From contig JAJEAG010000053.1 of NCBI GenBank assembly GCA_022824265.1, forward strand, positions 21,410 to 85,409: a stretch of DNA of 64,000 nt. The letters are read 5' to 3'. Source of the stretch: Candidatus Poribacteria bacterium. Its GTDB lineage: Bacteria; Poribacteria; WGA-4E; WGA-3G. The notes beneath the pieces were generated by a model. The model had not been told where the DNA came from. It saw nothing but the letters and a program-made list of their open reading frames with translations, and searched no databases. This document shows positions 36,410-44,197 of the stretch, in pieces. Position 1 is the stretch's first letter. Every line of letters starts with the position of its first letter. Position numbers and translations under genes: made by a program.

Positions 36410-37264
36410 CTATACCTTACACCAGTCATTGGACCTTGCTTCTGTTAATTCTCCATCGTAAGCAACAAATCTAAGTGAAATTTTCCATGATCCATTTTCT
36501 GGTGTTGAAATAGGACCGGTCTGTGTAGGGTTATATAGTGCCATACCGTAGTCCCGAATGAACCACGGACCACGAACTGTATCTTCAAGTATTGTCATAA
36601 AAACACCGTAATGTCCATGTCCTGGTAATTTGTTTTGGTATGTCACAAAGTCCGATAAATTATCATCAATAGCATCAACTTTACCTGTGCGATTGTTGTC
36701 TCCAATTACAATTCCGCCCATGACAGGTAATAGTCTTGGTTCGACTCGCATACCGATGCTTCCGTACTTAGTCTGTGGATATTCAACGTCACCATAGGAT
36801 GCAATCTTTTCACTTGACATATCACAAACTGTGGCATCAGACAATGTGTATAGATTTATTGTGCGAATTTCGTCAAGTAATGGTTCTTCTTGATTATCAC
36901 GCCAGGTCACATTTTGTACGAATTGGATTCCATTTGCATGCGGGGTGATGTCAATTTCTTTTTGTGTTTCCATCCGACCCAATTTCTCGAAAAGTCTATC
37001 TGTAAATGAACGGCGCGGTGGTGCACCCCAAAACCATGCTTCACGATCTCCAACTTTAATTGGGGCTTGTCCCACAAAGATTCCGTTATGAAATGGATGA
37101 TCAAATGCGAATTCTTGAATAACTGTGTGTCCAGCAGGCGTATAGAATGGAAAGACAAAGGGTCGGTAAAAATTAGTTCCGATACCGCCAAGACAACGAT
37201 TTGTATGGGTATCAACAACTAAGTGTGTTCTTGCGTTAACTATTACTTCAAAAGTACTCATCAT
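36410..37264 (-). CDS. DUF6807 (PmoA-like) family protein
   Basis: The 284-aa protein matches the family annotated DUF6807 or PmoA-like, typified by FYRPFVFPFYTPAGHTVIQE followed by DHPFHNGIFVGQ, and later GHGHYGVFMTILED and FIRDYGMALYNP. Despite the PmoA label there is no link to methane monooxygenase. The fold is predicted to be a galactose-mutarotase-like beta sandwich, and members sit in sugar-degradation loci, so carbohydrate metabolism is likely. It is the first gene of the ABC importer operon, its stop directly touching the ATPase start. There is no signal peptide. Two adjacent ATGs could serve as start. Confidence 0.85.
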   Translation of the reverse strand: MMSTFEVIVNARTHLVVDTHTNRCLGGIGTNFYRPFVFPFYTPAGHTVIQEFAFDHPFHNGIFVGQAPIKVGDREAWFWGAPPRRSFTDRLFEKLGRMETQKEIDITPHANGIQFVQNVTWRDNQEEPLLDEIRTINLYTLSDATVCDMSSEKIASYGDVEYPQTKYGSIGMRVEPRLLPVMGGIVIGDNNRTGKVDAIDDNLSDFVTYQNKLPGHGHYGVFMTILEDTVRGPWFIRDYGMALYNPTQTGPISTPENGSWKISLRFVAYDGELTEARSNDWCKV

Positions 37265-37496
37265 TTCACCAAATATAGATATTATATTCTCATATTAATT
37301 CTCACAAGTATGTCCGATTATTGTAAAAGTATATTGTATCAATCTATAGATGTCAAATTCAATTTGAATAGCGTCATAAGCAGAGGTATTCAATTGTTGA
37401 TTTTTCTGTCAGAAATCGCTGTGGACGCACGATTCTGACAATTTACATGTCGGAGGTCGCTGTGCTTGCTCCAACTTACGAGGTTTATACCGTGAA

Positions 37497-37521
37497 TAGG
37501 GGCGGGGAAACCCCGCCCCTA
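37497..37521. repeat. GC-rich perfect palindrome (REP-like)
   Basis: TAGGGGCGGGG and CCCCGCCCCTA flank AAA. It is followed by CGATG, as in the related repeat at 62583 and the half repeat near 38190 (CCTCGCCCCTACGATG). Confidence 0.8.
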
Positions 37522-37686
37522 CGATGGAAATATGTAAAGGATTGGGTTTATTGTTCATGGGATTGTTTGTTGTTTTGTATGATTATTTTTAGTATGATTG
37601 TTGCGAAGTTGACATAGGTTGTGGATTGGTTGCGTGTCCATGAATTCTTCATAAGATATGACGGTGAAATTTTTATGTTTCGCTTG

Positions 37687-38018
37687 TAAATACATCGATT
37701 TTTGTTCTTTCTAAAAACGTACACAAAAAGGGCGTTTTTCGTTTCTGTGTACGTTTTGCTTTTTGGGGTTATGCTTGTCTGGGACTGGGTTTATCAGTGT
37801 GTACGAAACTTTTTGAAATTTTCATTTTGGTACGTTTTTTATTTGCTTGATTATGGTCGGTTCTTGGGTGGATATTTTTGGATAACAGATGACGTTTGTT
37901 GGTTGTGTAAGGTTTTTGTTTTTCATAGTGGTAGTATTATAACTGGTGTTGGAGAAGGATGGAAGGATATGTGGATATTAGGACAATATGTTTCATGTAT
38001 GTTTGATGTGGTTTTCAG
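37687..38018. repeat. ~340-bp dispersed non-coding element, copy 1
   Basis: This stretch aligns from end to end with 62675-63019. Shared landmarks in order are TAAATACATCG, a hairpin with AAAACGTACACA/TGTGTACGTTTT arms, GACTGGGTTTAT or GAACTGGGTTTAT, a CGTTTTTTATTTGCTTG block, TTATGGTCGGT, GTTTTTCATAGTG, GTATTATAAC and ACAATATGTTTCATGT. On the minus strand it has TATAAT nine bases before an ATGAAAAAC, and the hairpin plus T-run just before a second ATG. Neither short frame is conserved between copies, so it acts as DNA or RNA structure rather than protein. Confidence 0.8.
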
Positions 38019-38336
38019 ATTCTTAGTTGTCAGCTATTGGCTGTCGGCTGTCAGAGGCGCGATGGATTGTCTGAACCAGGATGGACAGGATTTCAGGATT
38101 TGCAGGATAAGAGGTTGCTTCTGAGGTAGAGGGATGGTCGCGATTCGGAGATCGCTCCTACAGAAGAGGATGTGGGTGAAGACGGTTGAGGATACCTCGC
38201 CCCTACGATGTTGTCTGAACGAGGATTTTCAGGGTAATAGGTTGCGATTCGGAGAGTGCTTCTACAAAGGAAGGCTTAATATTGAAAATAATAGGATTTG
38301 GAAAACTGAATGCCTCTGATTATACATAATTATACA

Positions 38337-38365
38337 TTGACACATCAGTTGTTTTCTGTTACAAT
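38337..38365 (+). promoter_or_regulatory. Sigma-70 promoter of the candidate UxxU selenoprotein gene
   Basis: TTGACA and TACAAT are separated by exactly 17 bases. The start codon at 38451 lies about 85 bases downstream. The promoter supports the upstream start, which needs two in-frame UGAs to be read. Confidence 0.7.
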
Positions 38366-38450
38366 TATTAACATTGAAAAATGCACACATATTTAGCATC
38401 AAACATTAATAAAAACTTTACAATATACATTATTCTGAGGTAAAAATATT

Positions 38451-39494
38451 ATGAAAAGACTTGTTTCGGTAATACTTGCCATTCAATTCATATTTATATC
38501 TCTTAGTTTTGCCCAAGAGAGCTGAGGCGCGTGAAGTAATCCCACCATCCCACAAGGTGGTGGTAGTGAAGTTAGTTTAACTTCAGAGCAAAATAGGTTT
38601 CAGTTTTCATTTGGTACACGTGGATTCAATGCACAAGGTGCACATCATGAGAGGAAAGGACTATCTGCAACTGGAGAAGTCATTCAGGTAGCACAACATC
38701 AACATGAAGTGCAGATGAATGTTGTCCGGTTTGATTTCGGTCTAAAATACCAACTCAATCCCCAATTTCGATTGGAAGGTACTTTCCCTTATGATATAAA
38801 AAGTCAAGATGCAAATATTCCTGATATAGATGGGTTTGAAGATCCTGAGGAGAGGGCTGCAATGCTCCGAAATCAGGATATACATCACAGGAATGCAACC
38901 TACCGTGGTGTATCGGATCCAGATCTTCTGTTGGGTTATACTAAGCATGGTATCCTTGGTCAACATGATATGCTCACAACGAAAATCGGGACAACGATAC
39001 CGTTTGGAAAAACTGAAGATGACCCTTGGGTTCTTGGAGATATGGGAAAAGAACACCTACATCTCCAATTTGGCACAGGGACATTTAATCCTATTGCTGA
39101 TATGCAGTATAGGTTTCATGTCTATAGTGGGTTGTCTGCGAATGTAAGTATCCGTGGTAAGTTCCCATTTTATGAGAACAGCAAAACATACCGTGGATCA
39201 TGGGATGTAACTTATACAGGCGGGTTGAATTATCGCTTGAATGATTGGCTTACACTTCAATCAAGTTATTTAGGTCTCTATCAATCTTATGCATATTGGG
39301 CAGGTGAGAAGGACATCAATACGGGGTTACGCTTCAGCATGGCATCTTTGGGTGCGTCTTTTGCGACACCATATAATGTACCGCTTACAGTGTTGTTCAT
39401 GTTGCCGATACATCAGGAAACCTTGTATGATGATGATAGTGATGCCTTTAAATTGAGTGCACTGGTTTCCGTTACGGCATTATACTCTTTTTAA
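38451..39494 (+). CDS. Exported beta-barrel protein, candidate selenoprotein with two in-frame UGA codons (U-x-x-U)
   Basis: The frame open without recoding starts only at 38709, yet the same frame extends upstream through TGA at 38523 and 38532 to an ATG at 38451 with a GAGG site and a good promoter. The recoded N-terminus is a clean signal peptide (MKRLVSVILAIQFIFISLSF-AQ) followed by ES-U-GA-U-SNPTIPQGGG. The two UGAs sit where a C-x-x-C motif would be expected in exported proteins starting C-G-x-C. After it the protein (347 aa in all) has the alternating pattern of an outer-membrane beta-barrel and ends ALVSVTALYSF with terminal phenylalanine. selD and another Sec gene are in the window. 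Function unknown; redox or metal binding at U-x-x-U is inferred. Confidence 0.8.
38523..38563 (+). promoter_or_regulatory. Tandem Sec codons and candidate bSECIS
   Basis: After the second TGA (38532-38534) the message can form an eight-pair stem, CCACCATC (38542-38549) with GGTGGTGG (38556-38563), with one G-U pair and a six-base loop. The loop lies 18-23 bases past the second UGA and 27-32 past the first. It lacks the usual early guanosine, so SECIS activity is less certain than for the UGSC gene. Confidence 0.5.
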
Positions 39495-39545
39495 TATAAT
39501 TTCAGGAATTGTATTCTGCATACCTAATTCCTTAGGTAAAACTAT

Positions 39546-39587
39546 AGCCGTCACTTCTATGGAAACAGATTGTGACGGCTTATATTT
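39546..39587. terminator. Bidirectional intrinsic terminator between convergent genes
   Basis: AGCCGTCAC and GTGACGGCT form a nine-base stem with a 17-base loop, followed on the plus strand by TATATTTT and preceded by AACTATAG. It separates the barrel protein gene from the convergent secreted-protein gene. Confidence 0.6.
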
Positions 39588-39602
39588 TCGACTAACTTTA
39601 TT

Positions 39603-40268
39603 TTAGAAACGGTCCGTCTTGACAGATGCCCATTGTGTTGTTAGTTTTTCTTTTGCATCAACGGGAAACGTGTCTTCACGTGCCAATTCATCTTCTGGCT
39701 CTCCTTCAAAAAACCGGAAATTATCAATCCAAAAATCAATATCAGATTGAGCGATTGCAAGCGACACCCACATAAGTCTGTTGACAGTTTGTGATGCGGT
39801 AAATGTTAGTGAATATTCTTCCCATTCAGGACCCGCGATAGTGAAATCTCCACCTTGAAGGAAATCCCATGGATCTTGTTGTATCTGAACATTAAACTGT
39901 GCCGGACGTGCTTTTTCAGATCGTGCCCAAAAAATTATCGTATATTTCTTATCTGCACGCATAGACACATCTTTTTGTTTAATCTTAGCATGCCATCCAG
40001 TTCCTGTTGCAATATGACCAACGATTTTAAGACATTTGTCTCCATGCTGTGGGTTGTCATTGTCAATCTCCATCGTATATAACCCACCCCGATCACAACA
40101 TGCACCATCCTCTAATTCCCAGGCTGCCAAACCATCTTCAAAACTAAAGTTCTCAAGTAATAGTTCACCTATTTCCCATTTTCCTAATTCTTGTGGGGTA
40201 CGTGCAAAGGTGCTGAATCCTACCAACACAGTCATAAGGATAATGACTATTAAAATAAGTCTATTCAC
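39603..40268 (-). CDS. Secreted CBM-like (CenC-type) protein with conserved C-terminal tail
   Basis: The 221-aa protein has a signal peptide (LILIVIILMTVLVGFSTFA). It then has one carbohydrate-binding-like jelly-roll domain with ENFSFEDGLAAWELE, TIIFWARSEKARPAQFNVQI and WIDNFRFFEGE, the pattern of CBM4/9/CenC-type modules. After the domain comes a tail, FPVDAKEKLTTQWASVKTDR, which matches the ends of two other exported proteins in this window. A role in binding extracellular glycans is possible; no catalytic domain is present. It probably has its own promoter and is convergent with the selenoprotein candidate. Confidence 0.82.
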   Translation of the reverse strand: MNRLILIVIILMTVLVGFSTFARTPQELGKWEIGELLLENFSFEDGLAAWELEDGACCDRGGLYTMEIDNDNPQHGDKCLKIVGHIATGTGWHAKIKQKDVSMRADKKYTIIFWARSEKARPAQFNVQIQQDPWDFLQGGDFTIAGPEWEEYSLTFTASQTVNRLMWVSLAIAQSDIDFWIDNFRFFEGEPEDELAREDTFPVDAKEKLTTQWASVKTDRF

Positions 40269-40326
40269 GTAATAAACTCCCTTGCGTGTTTTACCTACGC
40301 TTTTAATATGATTACTCTTAATATGA

Positions 40327-40695
40327 TTAACTGTCTCCTCGCATGAGAGCTTCTATTTCAGGCAGTATTTTCGTTACTGCTGTTTGGTCAACTTCATTGG
40401 CTATATTGGTATAACCTGCGGTATTTATCATCTCAGCGAGATTCTGTCCAAGTTGTTCAATCGTCCATGCTACGGAATCCGGTACTTCTTCTTTGTCAAG
40501 GTTCCGATGGTCGTTCTTTCCTGAAGGATCGTAATGATAGTGTGGATTCTTCCTGAAGCAGTCAAAACGAAGCAATTGGATATTTTTGCCATCTGCTTCA
40601 CCGAAAACGCGTACGGATGGACCTCCATCTTCGCCGAAATTGCGGTTGTCAACGTGGAATTCAACACCACCAGCACTGAATACCTTTTCGTCCAT
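40327..40695 (-). CDS. Small conserved protein of unknown function
   Basis: I do not recognise a named family with certainty. The 122-aa protein has no signal peptide or membrane segment. It contains LLRFDCFRKNPHYHYDPSG followed by KNDHRNLD, a His/Asp-rich stretch that could bind metal, and an amphipathic helix WTIEQLGQNLAEMINTAGY near the end. The ATG is preceded by GGGAGAA, so translation is well supported. It lies upstream of the CBM-like protein on the same strand with a 58-bp gap. Confidence 0.7.
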   Translation of the reverse strand: MDEKVFSAGGVEFHVDNRNFGEDGGPSVRVFGEADGKNIQLLRFDCFRKNPHYHYDPSGKNDHRNLDKEEVPDSVAWTIEQLGQNLAEMINTAGYTNIANEVDQTAVTKILPEIEALMRGDS

Positions 40696-40838
40696 GTTAT
40701 TCTCCCAGTTTATAGAGTTATGATGAAATTATACATTATATATCTGTTCATGTCAACTGAAATGGGACTTACCGTATAGAGAATATAATCAGTATAATCA
40801 GGTCAAATCTTTTTTATAGTATTTACTTTAAAAAATAC

Positions 40839-40867
40839 TTGCAAACTACATTTGAATATGCTATACT
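40839..40867 (+). promoter_or_regulatory. Sigma-70 promoter of moaA
   Basis: TTGCAA and TATACT are separated by 17 bases, about 30 bases upstream of the moaA ATG. It may also serve the suf genes downstream. Confidence 0.6.
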
Positions 40868-40897
40868 TTAAAATAAATAAAATTGGTCAATTTTATA

Positions 40898-41893
40898 ATG
40901 AAACAGCAACTGATTGATAGTTTTGGACGTGTCCATACAAACCTTAGAATCTCCGTCACAGATGTATGTAATTTTCGGTGCATCTACTGTATGCCAGAGG
41001 ACATGGTATTTATGCCAGATGCTGCTCTTATGACGGACGACGAGATACTACATCTCACCCGTATCTTTGTTGGGTTAGGCGTTAACAAGATTCGGATAAC
41101 AGGAGGAGAACCGCTTGTACGTCCCAGTGTTCCGTATCTCATTGAACAATTTGGTGAGATGCAGGCACTGAAAGACATCAGTTTAACCACCAATGGTATT
41201 GGGTTAATAACCCAAGCACAGGCACTATATGATGCAGGACTAAGACGTATCAATGTGAGTTTGGATACGCTCAATGAAGAAAAGTTTGAGCAGATGACAC
41301 GGAGAAAAGTTCTATCACGTGTTCTTGCAGGACTAAAAGCTGCACACGAATGCGGGTTCAATCCCATTAAAGTCAACGCTGTTGCGATGCGCGGGTTTAC
41401 GGATGATGAAATCGTGGATTTAGCCACATTTGCCCGAAATAACAGCTATCAATTGCGATTCATAGAGTTCATGCCATTGGATGCAGATGATATTTGGGGA
41501 CGGAATATGTTCATCCCCGGTAAGGAGATTATTGATAAGATTAGCAGTGTTTATCCGTTGGAAAGACTTTCGTTAAATGGAGATTCAAAGAGCGATACTG
41601 CCCAACGTTTTCGTTTCGCAGATAACGGTTCTGAACTTGGCGTGATACCTTCCGTTAGTGAACCGTTTTGTGAAAACTGTAACCGCATCCGTCTCACTGC
41701 TGATGGCAAGTTCCGAACGTGTCTATTTTCACTAACAGAGACCGATCTACTCACACCATTACGCGAAGGTGCGTCAGATGAAATGATTGAAAGTCTTATA
41801 ATTGATGCAGTTGCGCAAAAAGAGGCAGGACATAAAATTAATGCTGCTGACTTTATCAAACCTGAGCGAAACATGTCAAGAATTGGTGGGTAA
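40898..41893 (+). CDS. moaA: GTP 3',8-cyclase MoaA (molybdenum cofactor biosynthesis)
   Basis: MoaA is a radical SAM enzyme that converts GTP to 3',8-cH2GTP, the first step of molybdopterin synthesis. The 331-aa protein has the SAM cluster motif CNFRCIYC, then TGGEPLVRPSV, the region LTTNGIGL, and a second [4Fe-4S] cluster site CENCNRIRLTADGKFRTC. It ends in the catalytic double glycine (RIGG). The ATG at 40898 gives the standard N-terminus; a TTG 15 bases upstream is less likely. MoaA depends on iron-sulfur clusters and lies 53 bases upstream of sufC. No other moa genes are in the window. Confidence 0.95.
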   Translation: MKQQLIDSFGRVHTNLRISVTDVCNFRCIYCMPEDMVFMPDAALMTDDEILHLTRIFVGLGVNKIRITGGEPLVRPSVPYLIEQFGEMQALKDISLTTNGIGLITQAQALYDAGLRRINVSLDTLNEEKFEQMTRRKVLSRVLAGLKAAHECGFNPIKVNAVAMRGFTDDEIVDLATFARNNSYQLRFIEFMPLDADDIWGRNMFIPGKEIIDKISSVYPLERLSLNGDSKSDTAQRFRFADNGSELGVIPSVSEPFCENCNRIRLTADGKFRTCLFSLTETDLLTPLREGASDEMIESLIIDAVAQKEAGHKINAADFIKPERNMSRIGG

Positions 41894-41946
41894 AATAGTT
41901 GACACTAAACATATATATAGCAAATTAAGGAGTCCGAAGACAAGAG

Positions 41947-42744
41947 ATGAGCAATGAGTTGATAATTAATGATTTACACATCAGCGTACAAGGCAATGAG
42001 ATAATTAAAGGCTTAAATTTAACAGTCAAACAAGGTGAAGTGCATGCCCTCATGGGACCGAATGGATCTGGAAAAAGCACGCTCGCGAATGGTTTAATGG
42101 GACACCCGTTGTACGATGTGGATTCAGGTGAAGTGATATTTAACGGTATTGACATTCAGGAATTGGAACCGAATGAACGTGCAAAATTGGGACTTTTCCT
42201 CGCTTTTCAATATCCGACAGCTATCCCTGGAGTCAGTATGGCAAATTTCCTTCGGAGTGCTGTTAGTGCAGTACGTTCTACGGAAACAAACGGTTCCGAA
42301 ACACCCGAACTGATTCCGATGCGTGAATTCCGTAAAGAACTTCGAGAAAAAATGGAACAACTCGGTATGGACGATTCTTTTGCCAGACGGTATCTCAACG
42401 ATGGTTTCTCTGGTGGAGAGAAAAAACGTGCTGAAATCCTACAACTTGCGATGCTTGAACCGAAAATTGCGGTTCTTGACGAAACTGACTCCGGACTTGA
42501 TATTGACGCTGTTCGCATTGTCGGCGAAAGCGTGAATAGTTTGGTTGGACCTGAACTCGGAGTACTGATTATCACACACTATCCTCGATTGTTAGACTAC
42601 ATTCGTCCACAGTTTGTGCATATACTGCTTGATGGTAGAATCGTCGAATCTGGAGGGTTTGAACTTACACAGGTATTAGAAGCAGAAGGTTACGATCCTA
42701 TACGTGAGAAACATGGTATTGAAGAAACCGTTCAACAAAATTAA
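41947..42744 (+). CDS. sufC: Fe-S cluster assembly ATPase SufC
   Basis: SufC is the ABC-type ATPase of the SufBCD scaffold complex. The 265-aa protein has Walker A GPNGSGKST, the SufC-type signature FSGGEKKRAEILQLAML, Walker B with VLDETDSGLDIDA, and ITHYPRLLDYI with the switch histidine. These residues are diagnostic of SufC among ABC ATPases. It is the first gene of a sufC-sufB-sufD-glutaredoxin run with short gaps. Confidence 0.96.
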   Translation: MSNELIINDLHISVQGNEIIKGLNLTVKQGEVHALMGPNGSGKSTLANGLMGHPLYDVDSGEVIFNGIDIQELEPNERAKLGLFLAFQYPTAIPGVSMANFLRSAVSAVRSTETNGSETPELIPMREFRKELREKMEQLGMDDSFARRYLNDGFSGGEKKRAEILQLAMLEPKIAVLDETDSGLDIDAVRIVGESVNSLVGPELGVLIITHYPRLLDYIRPQFVHILLDGRIVESGGFELTQVLEAEGYDPIREKHGIEETVQQN

Positions 42745-42764
42745 TGTAAGAGGAGGAATGCAAA

Positions 42765-44183
42765 ATGGCAACCCCAGAAACGCAACATCTTGACGAAATG
42801 GGAATAAGCAAAGACTATCAATACGGGTTCCACGATGATGTTAAGCCAACGTTCAAATCCCGAAAAGGATTGGACGAGGAAGTCATCAATCAGATGTGTG
42901 AGATCAAAGAGGAACCTGATTGGATGCGCGAATATCGACTTAAAGCTTATGAAATCTTTAAACAGAAACCGATGACAAAATGGGGTGGCGATCTTTCGCA
43001 ACTCGATTTTGACGACATCTACTATTACGTCAAAGCCTCTGACCGAAGTGAACGGAGTTGGGATGATGTGCCAGAGGATATCAAGAAAACATTTGACCGA
43101 CTTGGGATACCTGAAGCTGAACGGAAATTCCTTGCTGGTGTCGGCGCACAATACGACTCTGAAGTGGTCTATCACAACTTGGTTGAAGAATTGGATAAAA
43201 TCGGTGTGATATTCGTTGATACGGATACTGCAGTCAAAGAATATCCAGACCTTGTTAAGAAATACTTTGGAACTATTATTCCATCTGCAGACAATCAATT
43301 TGCAGCGTTGAATAGTGCTGTTTGGAGTGGTGGGAGTTTTATATACGTTCCACCCGGTGTCAAAGTTGAGTATCCGTTGCAGGCATATTTCCGCATCAAT
43401 AGCGAAAACATGGGGCAATTTGAACGTACACTCATCATTGCTGACGAAGGTTCACAGGTGCATTATGTTGAAGGATGCACAGCACCTACATTCAGCAGCG
43501 AATCCTTGCATAGTGCAGTTGTTGAAATCATCTGTATGAAAGGTTCTCGTGTGCGGTATACGACTATCCAGAACTGGGCGGGGAATGTCTATAACCTTGT
43601 TACCAAACGTGCACTTGCTTATGAAGACGCACAGATGGAATGGGTTGATGGCAATCTCGGTAGTAAGTTGACGATGAAGTATCCGAGTGTCTATATGATG
43701 GAACCCGGCGCGCGCGGAGAAATCCTTTCCATAGCATTCGCAAGTAAAGGACAACATCAAGATGCTGGTGCAAAAGTCTATCATTGCGCACCGCATACCA
43801 CCTCACAGATTACGTCAAAATCCATCAGTAAGGATGGGGGACGTTCCAGTTATCGTGGTTGGGTTGATGTTGCGAAAGGTGCGAAAGGATGCAAATCTCA
43901 TGTGGTTTGTGATGCACTTCTACTTGACAAGGAGTCACGTTCAGACACCTATCCTGTCATAGAAATAAATGAGAACGATACGAACATAGAACATGAAGCA
44001 CGTGTCAGCAAAATAGGTGAAGAGCAGCTGTTCTACTTGATGAGTCGTGGACTTTCAGAAGAGGAAGCATCCACTATGATTGTTAACGGGTTTATCGAGC
44101 CGCTTGTGAAAGAATTACCGATGGAATATGCTGTTGAGATGAACCGTCTCATCCAACTTCAGATGGAAGGTTCAATTGGTTAG
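42765..44183 (+). CDS. sufB: Fe-S cluster assembly protein SufB
   Basis: SufB is the scaffold subunit on which the cluster is assembled. The 472-aa protein has the N-terminal helical part ([21 protein letters not shown]), the beta-helix core with [41 protein letters not shown] containing the conserved sulfur-accepting cysteine region, and the C-terminal [16 protein letters not shown] plus [17 protein letters not shown]. Length fits the family. AGGAGG lies ahead of the ATG. Confidence 0.96.
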   Translation: MATPETQHLDEMGISKDYQYGFHDDVKPTFKSRKGLDEEVINQMCEIKEEPDWMREYRLKAYEIFKQKPMTKWGGDLSQLDFDDIYYYVKASDRSERSWDDVPEDIKKTFDRLGIPEAERKFLAGVGAQYDSEVVYHNLVEELDKIGVIFVDTDTAVKEYPDLVKKYFGTIIPSADNQFAALNSAVWSGGSFIYVPPGVKVEYPLQAYFRINSENMGQFERTLIIADEGSQVHYVEGCTAPTFSSESLHSAVVEIICMKGSRVRYTTIQNWAGNVYNLVTKRALAYEDAQMEWVDGNLGSKLTMKYPSVYMMEPGARGEILSIAFASKGQHQDAGAKVYHCAPHTTSQITSKSISKDGGRSSYRGWVDVAKGAKGCKSHVVCDALLLDKESRSDTYPVIEINENDTNIEHEARVSKIGEEQLFYLMSRGLSEEEASTMIVNGFIEPLVKELPMEYAVEMNRLIQLQMEGSIG

Positions 44184-44197
44184 GAGAAGGTGCTGCA

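Larger units (their letters stand above)
37265..38336. other. Repeat-rich intergenic region
   Basis: About 1.1 kb without a credible gene. It contains a GC-rich perfect palindrome (37497-37521), a 330-bp dispersed element (37687-38018), and fragments of short repeats near 38070-38270 (for example CAGGATTTCAGGATTTGCAG, and two copies of GGTTGCGATTCGGAGA or GTCGCGATTCGGAGA). A 140-codon T-rich open frame across 37702-38124 is judged spurious because it lies inside the dispersed element, whose other copy has indels that break the frame. Confidence 0.7.

Noticed and set aside
37702..38124. 140-codon plus-strand open frame with hydrophobic residues
   Set aside because: It lies within the dispersed non-coding element; the other copy differs by indels that are not multiples of three, and the hydrophobic composition follows from the T-rich DNA.
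38523..38534. UGA reassigned to glycine or tryptophan throughout the genome
   Set aside because: Many genes end properly at TGA (for example the ymdB-like gene, tamB and the M24 gene), so UGA is a stop here and only special cases are recoded.
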